Part shown: positions 49,509 to 58,441 of the stretch, in pieces
Position numbering within the stretch: position 1 is the stretch's first letter
How the letters are laid out: each line of letters opens with the position of its first letter
Assembly (NCBI RefSeq): GCF_039596395.1
Contig: NZ_JBCNJT010000001.1
Coordinates: 620,001-684,000, forward strand
Direction of reading: 5' to 3'
Length of the DNA: 64,000 bases
Source: Fluviicola sp.
Lineage (GTDB): Bacteria > Bacteroidota > Bacteroidia > Flavobacteriales_D > Crocinitomicaceae
Notes under the pieces: generated by a model
The model's database searches: none
Told to the model about the DNA's origin: nothing
The model's input: the letters and a program-made list of their open reading frames with translations, nothing else
Translations under genes and position numbers: made by a program

Positions 49509-50678
49509 ATGGCAAAAATACTGATCATTGATGACGAGCGCGCTATTCGCCGGGCATTGCGTGAAATTCTGGAGTTTGAAGACTTTCAGGTAGATGAAGC
49601 TGAGAATGGGGCAGAAGGGCTTGAGAAAGCAAAGAATACCTTGTACGATATTATTTTCTGCGACATCAAAATGCCGCAAATGGACGGGATGGAAGTCCTG
49701 GATGCATTGAATGCCCAGAAAATCGATTCTCCGGTCATTATGATTTCCGGTCATGGAAATATTGAAACAGCTGTTGACGCGATTAAAAAAGGTGCCTTCG
49801 ATTTCATTGAAAAGCCGCTTGATCTGAACCGTATCCTGGTCACTATCCGCAATGCAAAAGACCGTGTGGTGCTGGTAGAAGAGACCAAGCAATTGAAAAC
49901 GACGGTCCGTAAGTTCAAAGGATCTTCCATTATCGGTGAAACAGAAGGAATTAACAAGATCAAGGAAATGATCGAAAAAGTGGCTCCTTCCGATGCACGC
50001 GTATTGATCACCGGAGCGAATGGTTCCGGGAAGGAATTGGTAGCCCGTTCGTTGCACGATCTGTCCAACCGCAAAAAAATGCCTTTTGTAGAAGTAAACT
50101 GTGCTGCTATTCCGGGAGAATTGATCGAAAGTGAATTATTCGGCCATGAAAAAGGAGCATTTACTTCGGCGGTAAAAGATAAGAAAGGGAAATTTGAACT
50201 GGCTTCCGGCGGAACGTTATTCCTGGATGAAATCGGGGATATGAGTGCTTCCGCGCAGGCGAAAGTATTGCGTGCTTTGCAGGAAAATGTCATCCAGCGT
50301 GTTGGTAGCGAGCGCGATATTAAAATCGATGCGCGTGTGATTGCTGCAACCAATAAGGACTTGCGAAAAGAAATCGAAGAAGGGCGTTTCAGAGAGGATT
50401 TGTACCACCGTTTGGCGGTTATTTTAATTCACGTTCCTTCGTTGAATGAGCGCCGGGAAGACATCCCGATGCTTGCAGAACATTTTATTGCGCTGGTTTG
50501 CAACGAGCACGGGATTCCGAAAAAAGAATTTACGGATGATGCGTTACTGGAATTGCAACAAACCGACTGGACTGGAAATATCCGGGAATTGCGAAATATC
50601 GTGGAACGTTTGGTGATTCTTTGCGGCGCGAAGATTACGGGTGACGATGTGCGCATGTTCGCGAATCCTAAGAAATAA
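49509..50678 (+). CDS. NtrC-like response regulator without DNA-binding domain
   Basis: 389 residues. The receiver domain has the acidic pocket IDDE and phosphoacceptor Asp52 (CDIKMPQMDG). The AAA+ domain (about 135-380) has Walker A GANGSGKE (169-176), GAFTSA (216-221) in place of the sigma-54-contact motif GAFTGA, Walker B GGTLFLDEIGDMS and the sensor region RFREDLYHRLAV. It stops right after the C-terminal helical lid (NIRELRNIVERLVIL) with no Fis-type helix-turn-helix. It may act from solution on sigma-54 holoenzyme, or have another ATPase role. No sensor kinase is adjacent. Confidence 0.9.
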   Translation: MAKILIIDDERAIRRALREILEFEDFQVDEAENGAEGLEKAKNTLYDIIFCDIKMPQMDGMEVLDALNAQKIDSPVIMISGHGNIETAVDAIKKGAFDFIEKPLDLNRILVTIRNAKDRVVLVEETKQLKTTVRKFKGSSIIGETEGINKIKEMIEKVAPSDARVLITGANGSGKELVARSLHDLSNRKKMPFVEVNCAAIPGELIESELFGHEKGAFTSAVKDKKGKFELASGGTLFLDEIGDMSASAQAKVLRALQENVIQRVGSERDIKIDARVIAATNKDLRKEIEEGRFREDLYHRLAVILIHVPSLNERREDIPMLAEHFIALVCNEHGIPKKEFTDDALLELQQTDWTGNIRELRNIVERLVILCGAKITGDDVRMFANPKK

Positions 50679-50683
50679 ATACC

Positions 50684-50731
50684 ATAAAAACATGTAGGGA
50701 CGCGATGCATCGCGTCCCTACATGTTTTTAT
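50684..50731. repeat. Palindromic intergenic element, copy 5 (perfect, 48 bases)
   Basis: ATAAAAACATGTAGGGACGCG and its exact reverse complement around ATGCAT form a 48-base perfect palindrome. It fills the gap between two convergent genes and could be a bidirectional terminator. Confidence 0.85.
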
Positions 50732-50747
50732 TCCCAACGGGAATGAA

Positions 50748-51185
50748 TTATTTCTTCATTTCTTTCGCACCCATTTTCATGATTGCGTAAGTAAATTCAC
50801 ATCCTTTTTTTGCTTTCAAAGCATTCAAGATCTTTTCGATCACTTCATCTTCCGATTCAGAAGTGTAAACTTGGTCGTATTTTTTCTCCAGGTCTTTTGA
50901 ACAGCTTTGCATTTCTGTCCCCAGTTCCTGCATTGCCTGCGCATCTGCCATCCCTTTTTCAAGATCTTTCATCATAACAGCTGTCATGGCTTTTTCCATG
51001 TCTGTTCCGTCTTTTTCAGACTGAATGATCGCATTTTTCATTTCATCGGAAATACCGTCCGAAGACTTGTTTACACAATCGCACATGTCTGATGCCATTG
51101 CATCGTAATCCGCATCGCTTGCCATGTTACAGGAAGTCACCAGGACCGCACTTGAAACAGCAAGTAATAGTAATAACTTTTTCAT
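50748..51185 (-). CDS. Small Cys-containing lipoprotein
   Basis: 145 residues with lipobox (VTSCN). The mature protein is helical and acidic (DADYDAMASDMCDCVNKSSDG) with C-x-C near the N-terminus and two more Cys later (MQSCSKD, KGCEF), which could form disulfides or bind metal. No family recognised. It faces the NtrC-like gene convergently across the palindrome. Confidence 0.65.
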   Translation of the reverse strand: MKKLLLLLAVSSAVLVTSCNMASDADYDAMASDMCDCVNKSSDGISDEMKNAIIQSEKDGTDMEKAMTAVMMKDLEKGMADAQAMQELGTEMQSCSKDLEKKYDQVYTSESEDEVIEKILNALKAKKGCEFTYAIMKMGAKEMKK

Positions 51186-51329
51186 CCTTCTATTTGTTTT
51201 TTCTTAAAACTAAGCAAATTAATCAGAACGGGAAATTGAAAATTGAGAACCGGGAGCGGGAAATTCATAAGCGGAAACAGAAAATTGATAAGTGATCGGG
51301 CATTTCCGGACTTATTGAGGTATTATTTT

Positions 51330-52274
51330 TCAATTCGTGGGATTTGCCAGTTCAATTCCGCCCCATTCCAGTACATCAAAATCGTCGCGGTTCATTTTTT
51401 CCAGTTTTTGAGGCTTGATGAACACGTTCCGGTGATTATCGACAGGAGTCCAGACCATATAAACCCGGTTTAAGTGATCCGGTTTGGGTTCAATGTTCAA
51501 CCGGGCAAAGAGATCACATCCTTCATTCAAAATGAATTGTACATAAACTCTTTCGTGTTTCTGCAGTTGTGGTCCCCAAAAGGTGATGAAATCGGTCTTT
51601 TCCTTGTCATTGAAACCCAGTTCATACAATTGCTTTTCCAACAAGGAGACAACTGTTTCCCGGCTTAGCACAAAACCACCCCGTTCGAAATCAAAGGTAT
51701 TGAACCGCTGTTCTGCCTCCCAAAACAAATAAGGATAGGTTTTCCCCGCAATAGAAACCGACCCGTCGGGATGTGCGATCCCTTTCCAGTTTTTGGAATA
51801 ATCCGGGTACGTGAATGTCAGTTCTCCTGTTGTTTCCAGGTCAACAGAAATTTCCAGATCTGATTCCGGATACAGGTAAATGACCGGCTTTTTCACCGGG
51901 CGTTGATCGTTTTTTGCTTTGAAATGCAGGGAAATGATGGTTATTTGACCGGTCTTAATATCGATCGAATCGGTTTCGATTTCCTGGAAATGGCTGTCGT
52001 AATAGAATTGAAAAACGGCTTTTTGAGGCTTACGAATGACCTCCGCTATGTTTTTATCAGATAGTTTGATGCGTTCATTGCTGCCATTCATCCCGAAACG
52101 CAATTCCCGGAAGGGGTCGTAATCCGCATCGAATTCACAAATAACCCGGATTCGTGCTCCCAGCTTATCGGGATTTTTATCCTGCTCATAACTCACGAAA
52201 TAATCCGGGATCCATTCCGGCTTGTTGGCTAATAGATCAGAGTTGATTAAAAGGAAAAACAATAGTATTCGCAT
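51330..52274 (-). CDS. KPVIYLY-family exported protein, copy 3
   Basis: 314 residues, signal peptide MRILLFFLLINSDLLA. It shares two regions with its two neighbours: an N-terminal beta segment (FQFYYDSHFQEIETDSIDIK) and the core KPVIYLYPESDLEISV...LTFTYPDYSKNWKGIAHPDG...YPYLFWEAE...LEKQLYELGFNDKEKTDFI...WGPQL. The core looks like a beta-sandwich with a helical cap. Uncharacterised family; 'KPVIYLYPE' proteins are widespread in bacteria, as far as I recall. Last of three tandem genes; three bases separate it from copy 2. Confidence 0.7.
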   Translation of the reverse strand: MRILLFFLLINSDLLANKPEWIPDYFVSYEQDKNPDKLGARIRVICEFDADYDPFRELRFGMNGSNERIKLSDKNIAEVIRKPQKAVFQFYYDSHFQEIETDSIDIKTGQITIISLHFKAKNDQRPVKKPVIYLYPESDLEISVDLETTGELTFTYPDYSKNWKGIAHPDGSVSIAGKTYPYLFWEAEQRFNTFDFERGGFVLSRETVVSLLEKQLYELGFNDKEKTDFITFWGPQLQKHERVYVQFILNEGCDLFARLNIEPKPDHLNRVYMVWTPVDNHRNVFIKPQKLEKMNRDDFDVLEWGGIELANPTN

Positions 52275-52277
52275 AAC

Positions 52278-53258
52278 TTACAGATTGGTTTCCAATTCCA
52301 TTCCTCCCCATTCCACGAGGTAATTTCCGGTGCGGTCCATGCGTTTCAAGGCAGGAACTTTCACTTCGAGTGTTTGTTCCTGAAACTCATTGGTTTCCCG
52401 GAAAAGAATGTAAATACGGTTCTGTTTATAGGTCGGGGTGATTTCCAGAGAAGCAAGCGGATCGATGCCTTCATTCTGAACCCATATAATTTGTACCACC
52501 TTCATGTGCTGCATGCGAGGTCCCCAATACGTAATGAAATCCGTTTTTTCGTTCTCATTAAAGCCTAATCCGGTCAATTGGTTCTCCAGATAAGTTACAG
52601 CATCTGAACCTTTAAACTGGTCGGCCCGGTTCCAATTGGGAATTAACTTCTCCGACGGAAGTATTGCATCCCAAAAAAGGTAGGGATAGCTTGAGCCGTT
52701 TAGCCGGATGGTTCCATTGGCAGAAGAAGTACCTTCCCATTCATCAGTATAAACGGGATAAGTGAATTTCAGCGCTGCATCTGTTTTGATTTTCAATTGA
52801 AAAGATTCTTCTTTTTCACTGTACAGGTAAATGACCGGTTTTTCAACCTTAATCTGGCTTCCGGAACTGGCAGATCCCTTGAAGTTTAACCCGATCTCAT
52901 AGTAATGCTTTCCAGTAAATTCCCTTTCCAGATGAATCTCATCAAAATTTGCATTCACGAAGAAAGACACGCGGTGTTTTCCTTTTGACAAGGAAAGTTT
53001 AAATACCGGCTTTTTCTGAGTAACGGTGAATTTCTTCGTTTTTCCGTCAATTTTCACCTGGACGATTACCGGATGCTGATCCAACATCAGTTGTCCGTAA
53101 GAATCCTCTACCCGGAAAACGCACCGAACGCTATCCGGATGGATTTTAGATGAAACGCTGTCTTTGATAATCCAATAAGAGGGAAGTGATTCTTTTCCCC
53201 GGGAAAGCCCGAAAAAAGGAATGATCAAAAGGCAAAGAATAAACAGTTTTTGGTTCAT
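52278..53258 (-). CDS. KPVIYLY-family exported protein, copy 2
   Basis: 326 residues, signal peptide ending FFGLSRG. Core motifs are KPVIYLYSEKEESFQLKI, LKFTYPVYTDEWEGTSS, SSYPYLFWDAILP and GLGFNENEKTDFITYWGPRM. Its start overlaps the stop of copy 1 by four bases, so the three genes are translationally linked. Sequence divergence between the copies is large outside the core, which suggests they were not duplicated recently. Function unknown. Confidence 0.7.
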   Translation of the reverse strand: MNQKLFILCLLIIPFFGLSRGKESLPSYWIIKDSVSSKIHPDSVRCVFRVEDSYGQLMLDQHPVIVQVKIDGKTKKFTVTQKKPVFKLSLSKGKHRVSFFVNANFDEIHLEREFTGKHYYEIGLNFKGSASSGSQIKVEKPVIYLYSEKEESFQLKIKTDAALKFTYPVYTDEWEGTSSANGTIRLNGSSYPYLFWDAILPSEKLIPNWNRADQFKGSDAVTYLENQLTGLGFNENEKTDFITYWGPRMQHMKVVQIIWVQNEGIDPLASLEITPTYKQNRIYILFRETNEFQEQTLEVKVPALKRMDRTGNYLVEWGGMELETNL

Positions 53259-54223
53259 AATGCTGTTGGTTTTAGTTCAAATCCACCCCATTCCAGCACA
53301 TTGAAACCTTCCCGTTTAAAAGCAGGAAGTTCAACCGGAAGGACGTATTTTTCAAATTGGTTGTTCCATTCTGAAAAAGCCATGTACAAGCGGTTAATAG
53401 CTGTTGGTTGAGGATCACATTGAATACCTGCAAACTGATTGCAGTCTTCCTGCAGGTAGAATTGGATAAAGACTTCTTCGTGTTGGACCAACCGTGGTCC
53501 CCAATAGGTAATAAAATCGGCTTTTTCAGTGGCTGTTAATCCTGCATTTGCCAGCTGTTTTTCGAGGAACGGAACAATTTCTTTTCTGGTAAGGTGATAG
53601 CCATTTGTATGTTTTGAGCAGGAGAATTCCTGTTTCGAATCCCAAAAGAGGTAAGGATAAGTTTGCCCGTTGATCTCCAGTTGTCCGGTAGGATGAAGTG
53701 TTCCTTTCCAGGCTTCCTGATACGCAGGATAGGTAAACGAAAAGTCATTGGTAGGTGTCACGCGGATCGAAAAATCAAGTTTGACAGGACTTTGCAGGTA
53801 AATTACCGGTTTATCCACTTCGATCAGCATATTTACTGGGTTGAAATTGACCATTGCTTCGTTATCCGTTTGATTCTCTATCAGAATAGTGTCGCTGATC
53901 ACTTCATCATAACCCGGGCCGGGCCAAAACTTAAAAACGGTTTTTCCTGCCGGAAGCTGAATGTATGCAGAGAATAAAGAATCCAGAACCAGTGTATCGG
54001 CAAAATCATTGACAGCGTAATAAACAATGGTCTCATATCCCAAAGGAATATCGCTGAAATTCGGGCTGCTGAAATGCAGTGACAATTTTGCCTCTCCATC
54101 TGTGATCGCTTCATTTTTAGTGGTTTTATAGATGCAAAACCCGGGAACAGATTTCAGCTGGGATGAAGCCTTCACCGCAAAAGAGAAACCCATCAGAAGC
54201 ACTAACAAGCAGCTTGTTTTCAT
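53255..54223 (-). CDS. KPVIYLY-family exported protein, copy 1
   Basis: 322 residues, signal peptide MKTSCLLVLLMGFSFAVKAS. Core motifs are KPVIYLQSPVKLDFSI, FSFTYPAYQEAWKGTLHPTG, QTYPYLFWDSKQEF, TEKADFITYWGPRL, then a terminal RLYMAFSEWNNQFE...VLEWGGFEL that is shared with both other copies. First gene of the tandem triplet; a TTTG with a loosely placed TA box (54270-54300 region, minus strand) may be the promoter. Function unknown. Confidence 0.7.
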   Translation of the reverse strand: MKTSCLLVLLMGFSFAVKASSQLKSVPGFCIYKTTKNEAITDGEAKLSLHFSSPNFSDIPLGYETIVYYAVNDFADTLVLDSLFSAYIQLPAGKTVFKFWPGPGYDEVISDTILIENQTDNEAMVNFNPVNMLIEVDKPVIYLQSPVKLDFSIRVTPTNDFSFTYPAYQEAWKGTLHPTGQLEINGQTYPYLFWDSKQEFSCSKHTNGYHLTRKEIVPFLEKQLANAGLTATEKADFITYWGPRLVQHEEVFIQFYLQEDCNQFAGIQCDPQPTAINRLYMAFSEWNNQFEKYVLPVELPAFKREGFNVLEWGGFELKPTAL

Positions 54224-54339
54224 AAATTGATATTAGAACATGGACTCATACACTCCAAATTCGGATTGGTTCAAATAATCCTGAAAATTAGAAAACGCGA
54301 TAATTTCTGACAAAACACCCTTTGGAAGATTAAAGTTCT

Positions 54340-54347
54340 TATTTTTG
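54340..54347 (+). promoter_or_regulatory. -7 box of the YfhO-like gene
   Basis: TATTTTTG matches TAnnTTTG 18 bases before the ATG. A TTTG at 54321 is only 15 bases further up, shorter than the usual 19-21. Confidence 0.45.
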
Positions 54348-54365
54348 GTCGGACAATTTTAACTT

Positions 54366-57300
54366 ATGGATATAAAAGGCTTTTTTCAGAAAAATTGGAT
54401 GTATTTCGCAATCATCGGGATAATGTTTATCGTGATAGCGATGTTCTTTAAGCCACAATTTGAAGGATACGGTGTTAAACAGCACGATATTAAAGAGGCA
54501 AAAGGAATGAACAGTGAGCCGGAAATGTATCGGGCAAGTTCAGGAAAAGAGCCCATGTGGGTTAGTTCTGCGTTTGGCGGAATGCCAGCCGAGCAGGTAT
54601 CCATGAATTATCCCGGAAACTGGTTTAAGGTGATTTCCAATCAATATTTTAAATTATTCCCCAATCCGATAGGATCCATCTTTTTACATTTCCTTTGCTT
54701 TTTATTGTTTGCAAGGCTTTTGAAACTCAATCCGTGGGTGGGATTACTGGGCGCTATAGCCTTTAGTTTTGCGAGTTATGAGTTGATTGTCATCCAGGCA
54801 GGACACATTTTTAAAACCAATGCAGTTGCATTTTTACCGGCTATTTTAGGGACTGTCATATATGCTTACCGGTCAAACAGATTATGGGGAATTATTCTTT
54901 CCGGAATCTTCATGGCTTTCGAACTGGCGATGAACCACGTGCAAATCACTTATTATTTCTTATTTATACTGTTTTTCGTAGGGGTTTATTTCTTCATAGA
55001 TGCAATTCGTAAAAAGCAGCTTGCAGGATTCGGTATTACTTCTGCCGGGCTTATTGGAGTTTTTCTGCTGGCATTTGTGATTAACAGCGGGAATATCCTC
55101 CTGACGAATGACTATGCAAAATACAGTATTCGTGGTAAAAATGATGTTTCGATTTCTCCGAACGGATTATCGGCATCGAATCAATCCGCTGGTTTGGACC
55201 GGGACTACATCACTCAATGGTCTTATGGGATCGGTGAAACATTTACCTTTATTTCCCCTTATGTGAAAGGTGGGGCATCGGAGCAAATAGGAAACTCTCC
55301 CTTTGCTGAAAAAATCCAAAACAGTGAGTTGTCTCAGGACCAGATAAATGCAGCTTTGAGTGGATATTCCTATTGGGGAACTCAACCAAGTACTTCAGGA
55401 CCTGTTTATATCGGAATAGTAGTATGTATGCTTGCTTTCCTGGGATTGTTCTTTCTGAAGGACAAAATCAAGTGGGCGCTTTTTGCAGTGACGATTCTGG
55501 CAGTGATGCTTTCCTGGGGTAAAAATTTCATGGGGCTGACCAATTTCTTTATAGATCATGTTCCGGCATACGATAAATTCAGAGCTATAACCATGATATT
55601 GATCATTGTGGAGCTTACTATTCCGGTAATGGGGGTATTGTTCCTGAATGAATTGATAAAGCAGCGTGAAGCAATTCTTGTTCAGAAGAAAAAGTTTATG
55701 ATTGTGACGGGAGCTTTTGTTGTTTTCCTCATTGCAGTAAAAATCGCCGGATTGGGAGATGGTTACACCAACCCGATGGAAGCGAAACAATATGCCGGAT
55801 TGAATGAAATGTATACCAAGCAGGTCATGCAGATGGATCCGCAAACGGCTGCACAATATCAATTGGATCTTTCCAATCCACAGCAGTTACAGCAGTTTGT
55901 TACCGCTCAGGTAGACCGTCAGATGGATTCATATGCAGCTGTTAAAATGGCCCGAAAAGAAATCTTTAACTCCAGTATGAACCGGTCTATCCTGTTTGCG
56001 ATACTGGCGGGAGGTTTACTGGTGATTTTCCTGAATATTAAAACAGAAAAAACGGCAAACACGGTATTGATTGCCGGATTGGTGATTTTAACATTTGCCG
56101 ACATGCTTCCTGTTGCCTACAATTACCTGGGGGCTTCTGATGATGCTTCGGGAACCGGATACAAATACTGGGAAGAAAAAGGGATCAATAATTACCCGAT
56201 TTCGGCAACAAAAGGAGATAACGAAATACTGGCCGCTGAAATAGCTGCAAGGCCTTCACTTGCTTCGGTTGTAAAAAATGCACAGGCAGCAGGAGAGCAA
56301 AAAGCAGATGAATTGGGGTATGACGGTGCAGCCCGGGCCAATGTAATTAATACCTATCGTTTCCATGCTTTAAGAATGGCAACGAATTACCGGGTACTTG
56401 ATTTCTCCGGTGGATTTAACAGCAGCAGAGCTTCTTATTTCCATAAATCGCTTGGAGGCTATCACGGAGCGAAGTTGAGAAATATCAATAACCTGATAGA
56501 ATTCCATTTGTCCCGAACGAATAACAAAGTTTTGGATATGATGAATGTGAAATACTTCCTGCAGCCGCTTGAAAATGGAATGGACACAGCTATCCTGAAT
56601 CCGACTGCTTTGGGAAATGCCTGGTTGGTAAAAAGTGTTCGCGAAGAAGCAACTGTTAATGATGAAATCAGAGCCCTTGGGAACAAATTTAAAGCAGAAA
56701 ACAGGGGAGGAGGTGTCTTTCTGGTAAATAAAATGCCTGTAAAAGATGCGGTAGTTTACGGTGGTGAAGCTCTTCAATACCTGGTTCCGGGCCGCCGTGA
56801 TACGCTGAATGTACAATTGGCTTCCGGCTTAGCTAAAGGCCAGGAGGCAATGTTTGTAATGGATGTAAACGGAGCAACGAACCTGGTTCCGTTGATCACT
56901 TTGACGATGGATACCACCAAGTCCTTCACTCCGCTTGTTTACCTGAAGGTTGAGGATTCATTTGACCCTGCCAATGAAGCTTTGATGGTTCGGGAATTTG
57001 CGGGTAAATTGAGTTCCCGTAAATTCTCCGGAGAAGGTTCTATTAAGCTGAAAAGTTCGGTTCCGAATAAATTGACTTACGAAGCAGATGTAAAAGGAAA
57101 CCAACTGGCTGTTTTCTCTGAGATTTACTATCCTTTGGGCTGGAAAGCCTTTGTGAACGGGAAGGAAGTTCCGATCCTGAAAACAGATTACCTGTTGCGC
57201 GGAATCCAGCTGAAAGATGGACACAGCAAAATTGAGTTTATTTATGATTTGCCAAAATATGCAACCTTGACAATGGTGGCCAGAATCGGTTCTATTCTGT

Positions 57301-57374
57301 TGATAGCATTATTTGGATTCGCACTTTACTTGTCCTGGAAGAAGAAAAAAGGAGCTAAAGTATCAATGGATTAA
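54366..57374 (+). CDS. YfhO-family large membrane protein
   Basis: 1002 residues with a dozen or more membrane helices. The N-terminal half is hydrophobic with a periplasmic loop carrying DIKEAKGMNSEPEMY and MWVSSAFGGMPAEQ, as in the GT-C-like fold of YfhO. Later elements are FEFNDKHVQITYYFLFILF-like helices, a soluble central segment (FATAQVDRQMDSYAAVKMARKE), and a C-terminal beta domain (LVVYLKVEDSFDPANEA...GWKAFVNGKEVPIL) that ends in a last helix. YfhO proteins are membrane glycosyltransferase-like and in Gram-positives add sugars to teichoic acids; here a role in surface polysaccharide or glycoprotein assembly is possible. It is followed by a bidirectional terminator shared with the pse cluster. 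Confidence 0.8.
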   Translation: MDIKGFFQKNWMYFAIIGIMFIVIAMFFKPQFEGYGVKQHDIKEAKGMNSEPEMYRASSGKEPMWVSSAFGGMPAEQVSMNYPGNWFKVISNQYFKLFPNPIGSIFLHFLCFLLFARLLKLNPWVGLLGAIAFSFASYELIVIQAGHIFKTNAVAFLPAILGTVIYAYRSNRLWGIILSGIFMAFELAMNHVQITYYFLFILFFVGVYFFIDAIRKKQLAGFGITSAGLIGVFLLAFVINSGNILLTNDYAKYSIRGKNDVSISPNGLSASNQSAGLDRDYITQWSYGIGETFTFISPYVKGGASEQIGNSPFAEKIQNSELSQDQINAALSGYSYWGTQPSTSGPVYIGIVVCMLAFLGLFFLKDKIKWALFAVTILAVMLSWGKNFMGLTNFFIDHVPAYDKFRAITMILIIVELTIPVMGVLFLNELIKQREAILVQKKKFMIVTGAFVVFLIAVKIAGLGDGYTNPMEAKQYAGLNEMYTKQVMQMDPQTAAQYQLDLSNPQQLQQFVTAQVDRQMDSYAAVKMARKEIFNSSMNRSILFAILAGGLLVIFLNIKTEKTANTVLIAGLVILTFADMLPVAYNYLGASDDASGTGYKYWEEKGINNYPISATKGDNEILAAEIAARPSLASVVKNAQAAGEQKADELGYDGAARANVINTYRFHALRMATNYRVLDFSGGFNSSRASYFHKSLGGYHGAKLRNINNLIEFHLSRTNNKVLDMMNVKYFLQPLENGMDTAILNPTALGNAWLVKSVREEATVNDEIRALGNKFKAENRGGGVFLVNKMPVKDAVVYGGEALQYLVPGRRDTLNVQLASGLAKGQEAMFVMDVNGATNLVPLITLTMDTTKSFTPLVYLKVEDSFDPANEALMVREFAGKLSSRKFSGEGSIKLKSSVPNKLTYEADVKGNQLAVFSEIYYPLGWKAFVNGKEVPILKTDYLLRGIQLKDGHSKIEFIYDLPKYATLTMVARIGSILLIALFGFALYLSWKKKKGAKVSMD

Positions 57375-57390
57375 TTGCCACTAAAAGATA

Positions 57391-57425
57391 AAAAAAGAGG
57401 ACTTTATTCAAAGTCCTCTTTTTTT
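57391..57425. terminator. Bidirectional terminator between YfhO-like gene and pseI
   Basis: AAAAAAAGAGGACTTT and AAAGTCCTCTTTTTTT form a perfect stem around ATTC, with T runs on both strands. It overlaps the end of pseI. Confidence 0.9.
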
Positions 57426-58441
57426 ATGCGGTCACCTATGGTAAAGTCTTTTAACGAGCGTTTTCCGATCAGTTCGGAATAATATTTCGGATGGAGCGAA
57501 TAGCCTGGGCGGACAGATCGAATGTGTTTCTCGGTAACAATTTCACCGGCTTTTAAATCTTGCGAGATGTACAACGAGCGACTGAATACTTTACCTGCAT
57601 GCTGTTTCGGAGTAAGCTTGTAATCTACTACACCCAATGCTTTTTCCGCCATTCTTACCTGGTTGACCATTTCTTTAAACTCCTGTTCATTCATGGAAAA
57701 ACTGGCATCCGGCCCTCCGATAGACCTGTCGAGGATAAAATGCTTTTCAATGATTTTTGCACCTAAACTTACCGCAACGATCGGAACAATACTTCCCATG
57801 GTATGATCCGATAATCCGGTCAACACATTAAAGTCTTTGGCAATCTGCTCTACCATGCGCATATTTGCTTCTTCAATGGGAGCCGGATAACTGGAAGTGC
57901 ATTTCAGTAAAACAATTTGATCGTTTCCTGCTTCCTGACAAGTTTTAACCGCTAAAGCGATGTCATCGTATTCCGCGATACCGGTTGAGATAATAACGGG
58001 TTTTCCTTTGGAAGCTGTGTATCTGATTAAAGGAATATCAGTAATCTCAAAAGAGGCAATTTTATAAGCCGGAGCATCCAGGTCTTCCAGGAAATCAACT
58101 GCTGTATAATCAAAAGGAGAAGAAAAACAGATCAGCCCTTCTTCCCGGGCTACCTCGAATAGTTTTGCATGCCATTCCCACGGAGTATAAGCCTCCTGGT
58201 ACAACTCATGCAATCTTCTGCCATCCCAGATCGTTCCTTTGATTAAGAAATCGTCCTTATCAGAATCCAGGGTAATGGTATCTGCGGTGTAGGTTTGTAA
58301 TTTGATACAGTCGGCACCGGCTCTTTTGGCTGCTTTAATCGTTTCAATGGCGGTTTCAATACTTCCGTTATGATTGGCAGACAATTCTGCAATAATAAAG
58401 ACAGGAGAAGTTTCATTCACTTCAAAATTCCCTATTCTCAT
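57404..58441 (-). CDS. pseI: Pseudaminic acid synthase
   Basis: 345 residues. Condenses the 2,4-diacetamido-2,4,6-trideoxy-altropyranose with phosphoenolpyruvate to pseudaminic acid. NeuB-family TIM barrel: FIIAELSANHNGS, DCIKLQTYTADTITL, FDYTAVDFLEDL, ISTGIAEYDDI, TGLSDHTMGS and EKHFILDRSIGGPDASFS. The C-terminal SAF/antifreeze-like domain has SLYISQDLKAGE, IRSVRPGYSLHP. It overlaps the GNAT gene by four bases and ends in the shared terminator. Distinguishing PseI from NeuB or LegI rests on neighbours pseB, pseC and pseF. Confidence 0.9.
   Translation of the reverse strand: MRIGNFEVNETSPVFIIAELSANHNGSIETAIETIKAAKRAGADCIKLQTYTADTITLDSDKDDFLIKGTIWDGRRLHELYQEAYTPWEWHAKLFEVAREEGLICFSSPFDYTAVDFLEDLDAPAYKIASFEITDIPLIRYTASKGKPVIISTGIAEYDDIALAVKTCQEAGNDQIVLLKCTSSYPAPIEEANMRMVEQIAKDFNVLTGLSDHTMGSIVPIVAVSLGAKIIEKHFILDRSIGGPDASFSMNEQEFKEMVNQVRMAEKALGVVDYKLTPKQHAGKVFSRSLYISQDLKAGEIVTEKHIRSVRPGYSLHPKYYSELIGKRSLKDFTIGDRIKKEDFE

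Noticed and set aside
50684-50731. 48-base palindrome as an insertion-sequence end or replication terminus
   Set aside because: No transposase frame or target-site duplication is visible, and four related elements occur elsewhere; a repeat/terminator fits better.
51230-51290. GGGAAATTGAAAATTGAGAA repeats after the lipoprotein gene
   Set aside because: Short, degenerate and A-rich; nothing distinguishes them from ordinary intergenic repetition.
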